DNA from: Acidobacteriota bacterium
Lineage (GTDB): Bacteria > Acidobacteriota > JAAYUB01
Assembly (NCBI GenBank): GCA_016935015.1
Contig: JAFGRT010000186.1
Coordinates: forward strand, 1 to 64,000
Length of the DNA: 64,000 bases
Reading direction: 5' to 3'
The notes under the pieces were generated by a model. It ran no database searches and was not told the DNA's origin. It saw only the letters and a list, made by a program, of their open reading frames with translations. Below are positions 46,049-57,782 of the stretch, one piece after another (the stretch's first letter is position 1; the number at the start of each line of letters is the position of its first letter). The translations under genes were made by a program, and so were the position numbers.

Positions 46049-48376
46049 GTGAATCAGGATGGATACCAACCACGAACCAACCATCAATCCCCCCCGCCGG
46101 CCTCCGCCGGCCAGGTGGATCCGCCCCGGCGTAATCGGCGGATGGTTCTTCGCATATTCTATTTCCTCTTGCTGGTCATGTCCGTGAGTGGCGGCATCCT
46201 GGTGGGGCTCACTTTCGCCTACATGGTGGATTTGCCCGAAGTGGAAGGGTTGGAGGACTACCAACCCAGCGTGGTGACAGAGATCCTGGCCGATAATGGC
46301 ACTCCCATCGGCCAGTTCTACGTCGAACGGCGGAAACTGGTGTCGCCCCGGGAGATCCCCAAGCACTTTCATAACGCCGTCATCGCCATCGAGGACAAGC
46401 ATTTCTACTCCCACTTCGGTGTTGATCTCGGCCAGGTGCTCAAATCGGCGTTGGCCAACCTGATGGCCGGGCGGGTGGTGCGTGGTTTCAGCACCATCAC
46501 CATGCAGCTGAGCAAGCAGCTATATCTGACGCCGGAAATCAGCGTATCGCGGAAAATCAAGGAGATGATCCTGGCCACCCAGATCGAGAAGAACTACTCC
46601 AAGGAGAGTATCTTCACGATGTATGCCAACAAGATCCCTTTTGCACACGGCAACTACGGGGTGGCCTCGGCAGCGGAGTTTTACTTCAACAAGCCCCTGA
46701 TCGAGCTGGACCTGGCGGAATGCGCCATGCTGGCCGCCATTATCCGAACCCCCGAACGATATTCACCGTTCAACAATCCGGAGCGGGCCATGACCCGGCG
46801 CAACCTGGTCTTGCGGGTCATGCACCAGGAAGGCTATATCTCCAAAGAGGAGATGAAGGCGGCCATGGAGAAGCCGGTGCCCACGGTCCGGCCGGAGAAG
46901 GATTCCACCTTTGCCGCCTATTATGTCGAAACCGTGCGACAATACCTGCAGCAACAATATTCCTCCAAACAGATTTTCTCCCAGGGCTTACGGGTGTATA
47001 CCACCCTGAATCGGGATCTGCAGGCGGCGGCCGAGCGCTCGTTGCAGGAAGGCCTCCGGATCTATGACAAGCGACGGGGTTGGCGGAACGAGCTGGAAAA
47101 TGTGCTGCAGGAGGACGCCACCACGGATCTGGCCACATACCCGCATCCAGACTGGAAAAAACGCTTCCGGGTCGGGCAGGTGATCACCGGTCTGGTCATG
47201 GCGGCGGAAGCCGATACGGCGGTGGTGCGCATCGGTGACTACCAGGCCGATCTGGACAGGGACAGCATCAAATGGACGAAAAAGCGCCGCGTCACCGATC
47301 TTCTGAAACGGGGCGACCTGGCCCATTTCCGGATCAGTGCGCTCGATGAGAAAGAAAAATCCATGACCGTCGAGCTGGAACAATATCCGGAAGTCCAGGG
47401 CGCGTTCCTGGCGGTGGAGAACAAGACCGGCGCCATCCTGGCGATGGTGGGAGGCTACGACTGGGAGCGGAACAAATTCAATTGCGCCACCCAGGCCAGA
47501 AGACAGACCGGGTCCATTTTCAAGCCGTTTGTATACCTGACGGCTCTGCTGCAGGGCATGTCCCTGGACGACACGCTGCTGGATGAGCCGTTTACTATTG
47601 TTCTATCCAACAATGAAGAGTACGCGCCCCGCAATTTCAAAGGCAAGTATCGTGGCGAGATCACCATGCGGGAAGCCCTGGCCAAGTCCATCAACGTACC
47701 GACGGTCCGCCTGGGGATGCAGGTGGGTATTCCCAACATCATCCATGTTGCCCGGAAATTCGGCATTGAATCGACCATTTACCCGTATCCCTCCACGGCG
47801 CTGGGTGCCTCGGAGATCTCTCTCATGGAAATGGTTTCGGCCTTCTCCGTATTCCCCAACGAAGGTTTGCGGGTGGAGCCTTTTTTCATCCGCCGCATTG
47901 AGGACATCTACGGCAACGTATTGGAAGAGCACACACCGGTGATCCATGAGGTCATTCCGACGGAAACCGCCCACCAGATGATCACGGTGATGCGAGAGGT
48001 CGTCAGCTACGGCACATCGGTGCGGGCCAAGTCCCTCAAGGCCCACGTGGCCGGCAAGACGGGCACGGACAATGACTACACCAACGCCTGGTTCATCGGT
48101 TACACGCCCTCTATCACCGCCGGGGTCTGGGCCGGCTATCTCCAGGAAAAAACATTGGGTGACGACGAGACCGGCGCCCGGTTGGCCCTCCCCATCTGGA
48201 TCGATTTCATGAAAACCTATCTGGAGGATCATCCGGATGAAACGTTTCCCGAAGATACGGATCCGACCTTCGTACCGCCGCGACGGGATGATGAAGAGGA
48301 AGGAGAAGAGACCGCTCCCGAAATTCCCCTCCATCGCAAACGCAAGATAATTGAAGAAGATATTTTGCCCTGCTGA
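46049..48376 (+). CDS. Penicillin-binding protein 1A (transglycosylase/transpeptidase)
   Basis: AIEDKHFYSHFGVD, GFSTITMQLSKQLYL (GT51); RQTGSIFKPFVYLTAL (SxxK) and KTGTDNDYTNAWF (KTG). Confidence 0.95.
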   Translation: MNQDGYQPRTNHQSPPPASAGQVDPPRRNRRMVLRIFYFLLLVMSVSGGILVGLTFAYMVDLPEVEGLEDYQPSVVTEILADNGTPIGQFYVERRKLVSPREIPKHFHNAVIAIEDKHFYSHFGVDLGQVLKSALANLMAGRVVRGFSTITMQLSKQLYLTPEISVSRKIKEMILATQIEKNYSKESIFTMYANKIPFAHGNYGVASAAEFYFNKPLIELDLAECAMLAAIIRTPERYSPFNNPERAMTRRNLVLRVMHQEGYISKEEMKAAMEKPVPTVRPEKDSTFAAYYVETVRQYLQQQYSSKQIFSQGLRVYTTLNRDLQAAAERSLQEGLRIYDKRRGWRNELENVLQEDATTDLATYPHPDWKKRFRVGQVITGLVMAAEADTAVVRIGDYQADLDRDSIKWTKKRRVTDLLKRGDLAHFRISALDEKEKSMTVELEQYPEVQGAFLAVENKTGAILAMVGGYDWERNKFNCATQARRQTGSIFKPFVYLTALLQGMSLDDTLLDEPFTIVLSNNEEYAPRNFKGKYRGEITMREALAKSINVPTVRLGMQVGIPNIIHVARKFGIESTIYPYPSTALGASEISLMEMVSAFSVFPNEGLRVEPFFIRRIEDIYGNVLEEHTPVIHEVIPTETAHQMITVMREVVSYGTSVRAKSLKAHVAGKTGTDNDYTNAWFIGYTPSITAGVWAGYLQEKTLGDDETGARLALPIWIDFMKTYLEDHPDETFPEDTDPTFVPPRRDDEEEGEETAPEIPLHRKRKIIEEDILPC

Positions 48377-48463
48377 ACGGACGATCCGCCAAGGGCCCTC
48401 CGCCCGCCGGACGGCCGGTTCGGCGGCCCGGGGGCCGGGCGGCTGTATCCCAGGAGGAAATGC

Positions 48464-49504
48464 ATGTACAAGACCATCGAGTGGACCGACGAAGGCATTG
48501 TGATGATCGATCAGCGGGTGTTGCCGCTGGAAGAAAAATATGTCTGTCTCACCCACTACCAGGAAGTGGCGGCGGCCATCCGGGAAATGGTAATTCGCGG
48601 CGCCCCGGCCATCGGGGTGGCGGCGGCCATGGGGGTGGCGCTGGGAATGAAGAGACTACCGCCCGAAACTCCGCCCGCCGAAGTCACCGGGGCGTTCGGG
48701 CGCATCTGTGGGGAGCTGGCCGCCACGCGACCCACCGCCGTCAATCTCTTCTGGGCCATCCGCCGGATGCAGCAAAAATTCGACGAATTGACCGGTGAGC
48801 CTTTACCCGCTCAGCAGGCGGGACTCATTGCCGAAGCGTGCCGGATTCACGAAGAGGACATTGCCGCTAACCGGCGCCTGGGTGAATACGGTCGGGCGCT
48901 GTTCACGGCGGATACCACTTTCCTGACCCATTGCAATGCCGGCGGCCTGGCCACAGGCGGCTATGGTACCGCCCTGGGTGTCATCCGCGCGGTTCATGAA
49001 AGCGGCCGCAAGGTGGCTGTTTTCGCCGACGAGACACGGCCGTTTCTGCAGGGGGCCCGCCTGACCGCCTGGGAGTTACAGCAGCTGAACATCCCGACGA
49101 CGGTCATCACCGATAACATGGCCGGGCATATCATGGCCCAGGGGAAAATCGACGCCGTGGTGGTCGGCGCCGACCGGATCGCCGCCAACGGTGACACGGC
49201 CAACAAGATCGGCACCATGATGGTGGCGGTGCTGGCGGCCACCTGCCAGGTGCCCTTCTACGTGGCGGCCCCCCTGAGCACCGTGGACTTCGAACTGGCT
49301 GAAGGGCGCGGGATACCCATCGAACAGCGTGATCCGCGAGAAGTGACGCATATCCGCGGGCTGCAGCTGACACCCGACGGCGTCTCCGCAGCCAATCCTG
49401 CCTTCGATGTCACACCGCATCCCTATATCACCGCCATCATCACCGACCGGGGGGTGGCTTTTCCCCCCTTCAACGAAACGCTGGCCCGTCTGGCCGGGCG
49501 CTGA
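48464..49504 (+). CDS. mtnA: S-methyl-5-thioribose-1-phosphate isomerase
   Basis: [57 protein letters not shown]. Confidence 0.96.
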   Translation: MYKTIEWTDEGIVMIDQRVLPLEEKYVCLTHYQEVAAAIREMVIRGAPAIGVAAAMGVALGMKRLPPETPPAEVTGAFGRICGELAATRPTAVNLFWAIRRMQQKFDELTGEPLPAQQAGLIAEACRIHEEDIAANRRLGEYGRALFTADTTFLTHCNAGGLATGGYGTALGVIRAVHESGRKVAVFADETRPFLQGARLTAWELQQLNIPTTVITDNMAGHIMAQGKIDAVVVGADRIAANGDTANKIGTMMVAVLAATCQVPFYVAAPLSTVDFELAEGRGIPIEQRDPREVTHIRGLQLTPDGVSAANPAFDVTPHPYITAIITDRGVAFPPFNETLARLAGR

Positions 49505-49560
49505 CGGTGCCGTTTCGGTCCGCCCGCCGGCAGCAGCAGCCTCCGGACGCCTGGGGAGTC

Positions 49561-50607
49561 ATGACAAAGCCGTTTTTGGTTCTGGGTATCGAAAGCTCCT
49601 GTGACGACACATCCGCCGCCGTGCTGGGCGATGGGACGCGGCTTCTGTCCAACATCGTGTCCTCCCAGGAAGCACTGCACGCCCCTTTCGGCGGCGTGGT
49701 GCCCGAACTGGCGTCGCGACAGCATATCCGCAACATCGGCCCCGTCGTCAGTGAAGCCCTCCAAGTCGCTGGAATCAACCTGTCCGACCTGGACCTTGTG
49801 GCGGTCACCCGGGGTCCGGGACTGATCGGCTCCCTGCTGGTGGGGCTCAACTATGCCAAGGCCCTGGCCTATGCCTTGCGGATTCCCCTGGTGGGCGTCA
49901 ACCACCTGGAAGGCCATTTCCATTCACCGTTCCTCGAATACCCCACCATCGAATATCCCCTGCTGTGCCTGATCGTTTCCGGTGGACACAGCAGCCTGTA
50001 TCATTCACTGCAGGCCGGGCACTACCGCCTTTTGGCCGGCACCCGGGACGACGCCGCCGGCGAGTCCTTCGACAAGGTGGCCAAGATGCTGGGGCTGCCC
50101 TATCCGGGTGGTCCGGTCATCGATCGCTTGGCCCGGGAATACGCCGGCGCAGGGATACCCTTCAATCTGCCCAAGATTTCCGATGGTTCGCTGGATTTCA
50201 GTTTCAGCGGCCTCAAGACGGCGGCGCTGCAGGCCATGCAACGTGAAGGGATAGCGCCGGTCGGCAAAACAGGGGAGATCAGCGAGCCCGTGCGAGCGCT
50301 GGTCAAGGGATTTCAGGCAGCGGTGATCCGCCAGCTGTTGCATCGCGTCGAGAGTTTTGCCCGACAGCTGGCCCCGCGCAGCGTGATCATGGGCGGCGGC
50401 GTGTCTTGCAATTCGGAATTGCGCCGGCAGAGCCGTGAACTGATGGCCGAACTGGGCATTGCCTGCTATTTTCCATCGCCGCCCCTCACCACCGATAATG
50501 CCGCCATGATCGCTTACACCGGTTACAAACTCCACCGGCTGGGCCGCACGACCCCTCTCGACGCCAACGCCGACACCAACCTTGCACTGGGTGAGGAGTT
50601 TTCATGA
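49561..50607 (+). CDS. tsaD: tRNA N6-adenosine threonylcarbamoyltransferase
   Basis: LGIESSCDDTSAAVL, GVNHLEGHFHSPFLE, GGGVSCNSELRRQ, TTDNAAMIAYTG. Confidence 0.97.
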   Translation: MTKPFLVLGIESSCDDTSAAVLGDGTRLLSNIVSSQEALHAPFGGVVPELASRQHIRNIGPVVSEALQVAGINLSDLDLVAVTRGPGLIGSLLVGLNYAKALAYALRIPLVGVNHLEGHFHSPFLEYPTIEYPLLCLIVSGGHSSLYHSLQAGHYRLLAGTRDDAAGESFDKVAKMLGLPYPGGPVIDRLAREYAGAGIPFNLPKISDGSLDFSFSGLKTAALQAMQREGIAPVGKTGEISEPVRALVKGFQAAVIRQLLHRVESFARQLAPRSVIMGGGVSCNSELRRQSRELMAELGIACYFPSPPLTTDNAAMIAYTGYKLHRLGRTTPLDANADTNLALGEEFS

Positions 50608-51956
50608 GTATTTTCAAAGCCTACGACATTCGGGGCATTTACGATCATGACTGGGACCGGGACGTAGCCTACCGCATCGGCGGCTTTCTCCCGGCTCTCT
50701 TGGAAGCGCCTCTCCTGCTGGTGGGCCACGATGCCCGGATCTCTTCACCCGAGATCCTGCAGGCGCTGACCGACGGTATCCGTGATGCCGGTGCCGCCGT
50801 TCATTGTGCCGGTCTGGCCACCACACCCATGATCTACTTCGGCACCGCCCACTTCGACTATCCGGGCTCGGTCCAGATCACCGCCTCCCACAATGCCCGG
50901 GAATACAACGGCCTGAAAATCTCCCGGGCCGGTTCCCTGCCCGTGGGCTATGACGCCGGTCTGGTGATTCTCGAGCGCCAGATCCGGCAGGGAACGACAC
51001 CACCGCGAGCACCGCGGCGGGGGTCCTTTCAGACGGTGGATATCCGCGGCGCGTACCTGGATTTCCTCAGCCGTTATCCCGGCCGCTTTTCCCGCCTGCG
51101 CCTGGGTGTCGATTGCTCCAACGGCATGGCCGCTCTGCTCATCAAGGACGTTCTCGGCACGGATGAGAACATCGCCTATCTGTATGACGAAATCGACGGT
51201 ACGTTTCCCCATCATGAACCGAATCCATTGGTAGCGGAAAATATTCGCGACCTGCAACGGCTGGTAGTGGACCGTGGGCTGGACATGGGCGTCATTTTCG
51301 ACGGCGACGGCGATCGGGTGATGTTCGTCGACGAGGCGGGCCGTTTCATCCCGCCCGATCTCATCATCGCCCTACTGGGCGAGCATTTTTTGCCGCGTGA
51401 AAAGGGGTGGGTCCTGCACGATATCCGGACGTCCCTTTCCGTCACGGAACGGATCCGCGAAATGGGCGGCAAGCCGTACATGTGGAAGGTCGGTCATGCC
51501 TATGCCAAGCGGAAAATGCGGGAACTGGACGCGGTGTATGGGGGGGAACTGGCCGGCCATTATTATTTCCGCGAGTTTTTTTACTGTGACTCGGGCATCC
51601 TGGCCGCTCTGCTGGTGCTGGATATCGTAAACAAGGCGAAGGAGGAAGGCCAAACGCTGTCCGGGATGATCAAGCGGATCGTGAGGTATGCCTGCTCCGG
51701 AGAGATCAATTTCCGCATCGCCCGCAAGCGGGAGGCCATGGCGAAGGTCACGGAGTATTTCCGCGCCCGTCAGGAAGTGCGGTCTTTCTATGATTTCGAC
51801 GGTTTTCGGATGGAATTCGACGACTGGTGGTTTAATATCCGTCCCTCCAATACGGAACCCTATCTGCGGTTGGTGTGCGAAGCCGCTGATCAGGATCTGC
51901 TGGCGGAAAAACTGCGGGCCATACGCGCCGTACTGGCGGAATTCGAAGAGGCATAG
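50604..51956 (+). CDS. Phosphomannomutase/phosphoglucomutase
   Basis: FKAYDIRGIYDHD, QITASHNAREYNGLKI, IFDGDGDRVMFVDE, RPSNTEPYLRLVCEA. Confidence 0.95.
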   Translation: MSIFKAYDIRGIYDHDWDRDVAYRIGGFLPALLEAPLLLVGHDARISSPEILQALTDGIRDAGAAVHCAGLATTPMIYFGTAHFDYPGSVQITASHNAREYNGLKISRAGSLPVGYDAGLVILERQIRQGTTPPRAPRRGSFQTVDIRGAYLDFLSRYPGRFSRLRLGVDCSNGMAALLIKDVLGTDENIAYLYDEIDGTFPHHEPNPLVAENIRDLQRLVVDRGLDMGVIFDGDGDRVMFVDEAGRFIPPDLIIALLGEHFLPREKGWVLHDIRTSLSVTERIREMGGKPYMWKVGHAYAKRKMRELDAVYGGELAGHYYFREFFYCDSGILAALLVLDIVNKAKEEGQTLSGMIKRIVRYACSGEINFRIARKREAMAKVTEYFRARQEVRSFYDFDGFRMEFDDWWFNIRPSNTEPYLRLVCEAADQDLLAEKLRAIRAVLAEFEEA

Positions 51957-52060
51957 ACTGCGGCCGGCATGTCCGATGTGAGAAACGCGGATTGAAAATC
52001 CAGGATTTGAACACCTGCTTCTTCGGCGGAGCGCTCTGCCCGAACCCCCGGATTTCCTGC

Positions 52061-52089
52061 TTGACACCTTGATTTGTCTTGTGTTACGT
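52061..52089 (+). promoter_or_regulatory. Putative sigma70-type promoter for the gcv operon (TTGACA - 17 bp - TTACGT)
   Basis: Consensus -35 with a weak -10, about 40 bp before the gcvT GTG. Confidence 0.45.
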
Positions 52090-52129
52090 TGCTCTGTACT
52101 TTTCTCTACTTCGCGTTGAGGAGGATCCA

Positions 52130-53230
52130 GTGACAAATGAATCACTTAAAAAGACACCGCTGACGGATGTCCACCGGGAGCTTGGGGCCAAGATGGTGCC
52201 TTTCGCCGGGTATGACATGCCGGTTTTGTACTCGTCCACCATGGAGGAACATATGGCCGTCCGTGAGAGCGTCGGCCTCTTCGATGTCTCGCATATGGGG
52301 GAATTCTTCGTGACCGGTCCGGATGCCGAGGCGTATCTGCAGAAGATCACCTGTAACGATGTGAGCAAGCTGAGTGACGGACAGGTTCATTACTCGGCCA
52401 TGCTGTATCCCGCAGGGACACCGGTGGATGACCTGCTGGTCTATCGTTTTCATCGGGAAAAATACATGCTGTGCGTCAATGCCGCCAATCGGGCAAAGGA
52501 CCTGGCCTGGGCTCAGAAACACGTGACCGGCAACGTCGATGTCCAGGACCGGAGTGATGAGTATACCCAGATCGCGATTCAGGGGCGGAACGCCCGGGCC
52601 ACCCTGCAGCCGCTGACGGAAGTGAAGCTGGAGGATATCAACTATTACTGGTTTGTGGAAGGTAAGGTGGACGGCGTGCCGGCCATTCTTTCACGGACGG
52701 GCTATACGGGCGAGGATGGTTTCGAGATCTACTTCCGTCCCGACCCAGCGCCGCGGATCTGGAAAAAGCTCATGGAATCCGGCGCCCGTTTTGATGTGAA
52801 GCCCTGCGGACTGGCGGCGCGGAACACGCTGCGCCTGGAAGCCAAAATGGCTCTGTATGGTAATGATATCGATCAGACCACCAACATCCTGGAAGCCGGT
52901 CTCAGCTGGATCTGCAAGTTGAAGAAAGGCGATTTTATCGGCCGGGATGCCTTGCTGAAAATCAAGGAAGAAGGACTTGCCCGCAAACTGGTGGGTTTCG
53001 AGGTCACCGGGCGCGGCATCGCCCGGGAGCATTACCCGGTGTACGTCGATGGACGCCAGGTGTCCGATGTGACCAGCGGAACCTATTCGCCCTATTTGAA
53101 AAAGAACATTGGTCTCTGCTATCTGCCGGTGGCTAGCACCGAAGTTGGGACCTCGTTTCAGATCGAGATTCGCGGCAAGATGGTGGATGCCGTGGTAGTG
53201 GAAACCCCTTTCTACAAACGTGATGTTTAG
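52130..53230 (+). CDS. gcvT: Glycine cleavage system aminomethyltransferase T
   Basis: [42 protein letters not shown] start after GAGGAGG. Confidence 0.96.
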   Translation: MTNESLKKTPLTDVHRELGAKMVPFAGYDMPVLYSSTMEEHMAVRESVGLFDVSHMGEFFVTGPDAEAYLQKITCNDVSKLSDGQVHYSAMLYPAGTPVDDLLVYRFHREKYMLCVNAANRAKDLAWAQKHVTGNVDVQDRSDEYTQIAIQGRNARATLQPLTEVKLEDINYYWFVEGKVDGVPAILSRTGYTGEDGFEIYFRPDPAPRIWKKLMESGARFDVKPCGLAARNTLRLEAKMALYGNDIDQTTNILEAGLSWICKLKKGDFIGRDALLKIKEEGLARKLVGFEVTGRGIAREHYPVYVDGRQVSDVTSGTYSPYLKKNIGLCYLPVASTEVGTSFQIEIRGKMVDAVVVETPFYKRDV

Positions 53231-53265
53231 TTGCCCCTTTATTCAATCCAACAATGGAGGATGCC

Positions 53266-53655
53266 ATGTATTCTGATGATTTCCTTTACACCAAAGATCA
53301 TGAATGGGTGCGGGTCGAGGACGGCGAGGCCACCCTGGGCATTACGCATTACGCCCAGGAGGAGCTGGGCGACATCGTTTTTGTGGAACTGCCCGAAGTC
53401 GGTACCACCGTGGATGCCGGCGACACCCTGGGGTCGGTGGAATCCGTCAAGGCGGTCTCCGACATTTACGCCCCGGTGGGCGGGGAAGTGATCGAAGTGA
53501 ATGAAATCCTCGAGGACAAGCCGGAGATGATGAATGAAGATCCGCACGGCGACGGCTGGATCGCCAAGATTCGCCTGAGCGACAAGTCGGATCTCGACAA
53601 GCTGTTTTCCGCCGATGATTACGAAGCGTACATCAAGGAAGAAAAGGAAAAATAA
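53266..53655 (+). CDS. gcvH: Glycine cleavage system H protein
   Basis: [39 protein letters not shown]...[24 protein letters not shown]. Confidence 0.97.
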   Translation: MYSDDFLYTKDHEWVRVEDGEATLGITHYAQEELGDIVFVELPEVGTTVDAGDTLGSVESVKAVSDIYAPVGGEVIEVNEILEDKPEMMNEDPHGDGWIAKIRLSDKSDLDKLFSADDYEAYIKEEKEK

Positions 53656-55019
53656 TGAAATATATTCCTCATTCGGCAGCCGAAATCGAGTCCATGCTGC
53701 AGAGCATGGGACTCAAAGAACTGAGCGATCTTTTTCGTCATGTGCCGGAAGGTGTCCTCGTGTCGAGCGAGTTGCCCATACCGGAGGGGCAGTCGGAAAT
53801 GGAACTGGACCGCTATTTCCGGGAAGTGGCCGGGATGAACAACGGCGTGATGGAGTTCAGTACCTTCCTGGGCGCCGGAGCTTATCACCATCATATTCCG
53901 GCCGTCATCGACAGCCTCATCTCCCGGGCGGAATTCTACACCGCCTACACGCCCTACCAGGCGGAGGTCAGCCAGGGGACCCTGCAGGCCATCTTCGAAT
54001 ATCAGAGCATGGTTTCAATGCTGACCGGCATGGATGTCACCAATGCCTCCATGTATGACGGGGCGACGGCCGTGGCCGAAGCGGTGCTGATGGCCAACCG
54101 CGTGCGGAAAGGGACCAAGGCGCTGGTGGCTTCCTCCGTCCATCCCTTCTACCGCTGGGTGCTGCAGACCTACGTGCGGAATTTCTCCATTGAGTTGGTG
54201 GAAGTGCCGTTCACCGAAGAGGGACGGTTGTGCACCGATTCGTTGCAGAAAGCCCTGGACGACGATGTGTTCACCGTGCTGGTGCAATCGCCCAATTTCT
54301 TCGGTGTCATCGAGGATCTGGAGGCTATCGCCGGACTGGCCCATGACCGCAAAGCCCTGCTCATCTCCGCCTTCACCGAGGCCCTTTCGTTGCCCATCCT
54401 GAAATCGCCGGGTGATTGCGGGGCGGACATCGTCGCCGGCGAGGGGCAGTCATTCGGCATTCCGCTCAGTTTCGGCGGGCCGTATCTGGGGATTTTTTCC
54501 ACGAATACCCCGCATGTTCGCAAGATGCCCGGCCGGGTGGTGGGGATGACCAAAGATGCGGCCGGCCGGCCTGGATTCGTTCTAACGCTGTCCACCCGCG
54601 AACAGCATATTCGTCGCGAGAAAGCAACTTCCAACATCTGTACCAATCAGGGATTGTGTGCCCTGATGGCGGCCATTTACCTGGCCCATGCCGGCAAGAG
54701 CGGATTGCGCCTGGTGGCGGAGCAGAATTTGGCCAAGGCCCATTTCGCTGCCGCGGCCCTCGAGAAGCTGCCCGGGGTGAAGCGCCGGTTCAGTGGACCA
54801 TTCTTCAACGAATTCGTGGTGCGCCTGCCGGTGGATCCGCACGAATTCGCCCGTTATTGCAAGAATTCCAAGCTGGTGCCCGGCGTGCCGCTCAAGTGGT
54901 TCTATCCGGAGATGACGAATGAGCTCCTGGTCTGTGTGACCGAGCTGAACACCCGCGCCGAAATCGAGGACATGGCTGATCTGCTGGGTGTGTATTGTTC
55001 CAAAGGAGGGTTGCTATGA
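53655..55019 (+). CDS. gcvPA: Glycine dehydrogenase (decarboxylating) subunit 1
   Basis: FLGAGAYHHHIPAVIDSLISRAEFYTAYTPYQAEVSQGTLQAIFEYQS. Confidence 0.96.
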   Translation: MKYIPHSAAEIESMLQSMGLKELSDLFRHVPEGVLVSSELPIPEGQSEMELDRYFREVAGMNNGVMEFSTFLGAGAYHHHIPAVIDSLISRAEFYTAYTPYQAEVSQGTLQAIFEYQSMVSMLTGMDVTNASMYDGATAVAEAVLMANRVRKGTKALVASSVHPFYRWVLQTYVRNFSIELVEVPFTEEGRLCTDSLQKALDDDVFTVLVQSPNFFGVIEDLEAIAGLAHDRKALLISAFTEALSLPILKSPGDCGADIVAGEGQSFGIPLSFGGPYLGIFSTNTPHVRKMPGRVVGMTKDAAGRPGFVLTLSTREQHIRREKATSNICTNQGLCALMAAIYLAHAGKSGLRLVAEQNLAKAHFAAAALEKLPGVKRRFSGPFFNEFVVRLPVDPHEFARYCKNSKLVPGVPLKWFYPEMTNELLVCVTELNTRAEIEDMADLLGVYCSKGGLL

Positions 55020-56506
55020 CCAACCGCGTGCGGAGACATATTTCCATTGATGAGAAACTGCTGTTCGACCAGGCGACAGGCAACCGCTCCAGTTTTGAAC
55101 TGGCACCGCTGGATGTGGATTATCCCGGCGCCGACCGGTTGTTGCCCCGCGAACTGGTGCGCGAGGACGTCCCTCATTTCCCCGAGTTGAACGAAGTGGA
55201 AGTCAATCGCCATTTTACCCGGTTATCCACCTATAACTATTTTATTGATCTCGGATTATACCCGCTGGGCTCCTGCACCATGAAGTACAATCCCAAGATC
55301 AATGAAAAAATGGCCCGGATCCCCTCTTTCGCCGAGGCCCATCCCTTGCAATTGCACGAAAACACCCAGGGGTGTCTACGCCTGATGAAACACCTGGAAG
55401 AGATGCTTCTGGCGGTGACGGGCATGGCTGGGGCCACTTTACAGCCGCTGGCCGGTGCGCACGGCGAAATGACCGGCATGATGCTGATCCGCGCCGCGTT
55501 GGAGGCCCGGGGCAATCCCCGCCGCACCGTACTCATCCCTGATTCGGCCCATGGCACCAATCCGGCCAGCGCCGTCCTGTGCGGCTATGACGCCATCACC
55601 CTCAAGTCCAACAGCAAGGGGTGCATCGACCTGGCCGAGCTGCGGGAAAAACTCGACGAAAACGTGGCTTGCCTGATGCTGACCAATCCGAATACCCTGG
55701 GTGTCTTTGAGGAGAACATCCTGGAGATCTCGCGCCTGGTCCATGAAAACGGTTCGCTCATTTACATGGACGGCGCCAACTTCAATGCTTTCATGGGAAT
55801 TGCCCGACCCGGCGAAATGGGTATCGATGTCATGCATCTCAATTTGCACAAGACGTTCTCCACACCCCACGGCGGCGGTGGGCCCGGTGCCGGGCCGGTG
55901 GTCGTCGGCGAGGAGCTGTTGCCGTTTCTGCCCGTCCCTGTGATTTATGAAAAAGCCGACGGCGAATTGACGCTGGATTACGACCGGCCGGCCAGTATCG
56001 GCAAGGTGGCCGGATTTTACGGCAATTTCGGTGTTCTGGTGCGTGCCCTGACCTACATGATGCGGCTGGGCCGCGACGGAATCAAGGCTGTAGCCGAACA
56101 TGCCGTTCTCAATGCCAACTACCTGCGGCATCATCTGCAGGACGTCTACCACCTCGAGTACGGCCAGCCGACCATGCATGAAGTGGTGTTCGACGACAGG
56201 TATCAGGAAGAATTCGGCGTCAGCACCATGGACATCGCCAAACGCCTGCTGGAATACGGGTTTCATCCTCCGACCGTCTATTTCCCCCTGATCGTCCATG
56301 GCGCGATGATGATCGAACCCACCGAAACGGAGACGAAAGAAGAACTGGACGCCTTCATCGAGACCATGAAGCAGATTGCCGCGGAAGCCCGGGCAAACCC
56401 GGCTGTTTTCCGCCAGGCGCCCCAGGCCCTGCGCACAGCGAGACTGGATGAGACCGGCGCGGCCCGAACTCCGATTCTCACCTGGCAACAAGCCAGAGAG
56501 TCATAG
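55016..56506 (+). CDS. gcvPB: Glycine dehydrogenase (decarboxylating) subunit 2
   Basis: [51 protein letters not shown] (PLP lysine). Confidence 0.97.
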   Translation: MTNRVRRHISIDEKLLFDQATGNRSSFELAPLDVDYPGADRLLPRELVREDVPHFPELNEVEVNRHFTRLSTYNYFIDLGLYPLGSCTMKYNPKINEKMARIPSFAEAHPLQLHENTQGCLRLMKHLEEMLLAVTGMAGATLQPLAGAHGEMTGMMLIRAALEARGNPRRTVLIPDSAHGTNPASAVLCGYDAITLKSNSKGCIDLAELREKLDENVACLMLTNPNTLGVFEENILEISRLVHENGSLIYMDGANFNAFMGIARPGEMGIDVMHLNLHKTFSTPHGGGGPGAGPVVVGEELLPFLPVPVIYEKADGELTLDYDRPASIGKVAGFYGNFGVLVRALTYMMRLGRDGIKAVAEHAVLNANYLRHHLQDVYHLEYGQPTMHEVVFDDRYQEEFGVSTMDIAKRLLEYGFHPPTVYFPLIVHGAMMIEPTETETKEELDAFIETMKQIAAEARANPAVFRQAPQALRTARLDETGAARTPILTWQQARES

Positions 56507-56588
56507 CCCGTCGTCGGGTGAGTCCACCGCCGCCGGGTCGCCTGATCGGCTCTCCGGACACCAGGATTTTCACAGTCAGGCACACCCG

Positions 56589-56620
56589 ACAGTCGGCCCG
56601 TTGCGGTCGACTGTTTTATT
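56589..56620 (+). terminator. Rho-independent terminator after the gcv operon
   Basis: ACAGTCG-gcccgttgcggt-CGACTGT followed by TTTATTT. Confidence 0.7.
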
Positions 56621-56702
56621 TGGGGTAGTGGTTGGAAACCGATTGCACGGACACTCATCGAAACGAGTACAATCATCAATGATCAGCCATGGAGGTAACA
56701 GT

Positions 56703-57773
56703 ATGAATTATGAAGAAATTCGACAGCTGCTGGGTGCGGAGGCCGACGATTTGCTGACCCATATATCGCGGACCGTCCCCAAAGAGCAATTGCATCTTCC
56801 CGGACCGGATTGGGTCAGTCGCATCTTCGGACCGTCCGACCGTTCCATCCCGGTGATGCGCAATCTGCAGGCCCTCTTCTCTCACGGACGACTGGGCGGC
56901 ACCGGCTACCTCTCCATTTTGCCGGTGGACCAGGGCATCGAACATTCAGGCGGCGCGTCATTCGCGCCGAATCCCATTTATTTCGATCCGGAGAACATCG
57001 TCAAGCTGGCCATGGAAGGTGGCTGTAACGGAGTGGCATCCACCCTCGGTGTGTTGGGGAGCGTCGCCCGCCAGTACGCTCACCGGATTCCCATGATCCT
57101 CAAGATCAACCACAATGAACTACTGACTTACCCCAACAAGTTCGACCAGATCCTTTTCGCCGGTATCCAGCAGGCGCGCGATATGGGTGCCGTGGCGGTG
57201 GGGGCTACCATCTATTTCGGTTCCGACGAATGTAGCCGCCAGATCGTCGAGGTCAGCGAAATGTTCCAGATGGCCCACGAGATGGGACTGGCCACCATTC
57301 TGTGGTGCTATCTGCGTAATCCGGCCTTCAAGATCGAGGGCAGGGATTACCATACAGCCGCCGATCTGACCGGCCAGGCCAATCACCTGGGTGTAACCAT
57401 TCAGGCCGATATCGTCAAGCAGAAACAACCCGAACTGACCGGCGGTTATCGGGTTCTCAACACCGGCGACCACAAGTTCGGCAAATACAGCGAACGAATC
57501 TATACGGAGCTCAGCACGGAACATCCCATTGACCTGTGCCGGTATCAGGTGGTCAACAACTACATGGGCCGGGCGGGTCTCATCAACTCCGGCGGCGCCT
57601 CCGGCAAGAACGACCTGGCACAGGCCGTACGGACGGCGATCATCAACAAACGGGCCGGCGGCATGGGACTCATCAGTGGCCGCAAGGCCTTCCAGAAACC
57701 GATGTCCGACGGTGTGGCATTGCTCAACGCCATCCAGGACGTTTATCTGTGCCGAGAAATCAACGTAGCTTGA
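56703..57773 (+). CDS. fbaB: Class I fructose-bisphosphate aldolase (FbaB/DhnA-like)
   Basis: [78 protein letters not shown]. Confidence 0.92.
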   Translation: MNYEEIRQLLGAEADDLLTHISRTVPKEQLHLPGPDWVSRIFGPSDRSIPVMRNLQALFSHGRLGGTGYLSILPVDQGIEHSGGASFAPNPIYFDPENIVKLAMEGGCNGVASTLGVLGSVARQYAHRIPMILKINHNELLTYPNKFDQILFAGIQQARDMGAVAVGATIYFGSDECSRQIVEVSEMFQMAHEMGLATILWCYLRNPAFKIEGRDYHTAADLTGQANHLGVTIQADIVKQKQPELTGGYRVLNTGDHKFGKYSERIYTELSTEHPIDLCRYQVVNNYMGRAGLINSGGASGKNDLAQAVRTAIINKRAGGMGLISGRKAFQKPMSDGVALLNAIQDVYLCREINVA

Positions 57774-57782
57774 GGAAGTGTG

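Noticed and set aside
51957-52129. Glycine riboswitch upstream of gcvT
   Set aside because: No glycine aptamer core recognised by eye; only a sigma70-like promoter and RBS. An Infernal scan would settle it.
55439-56491. 350 aa minus-strand ORF antisense to gcvPB
   Set aside because: Shadow ORF; gcvPB is unambiguous.
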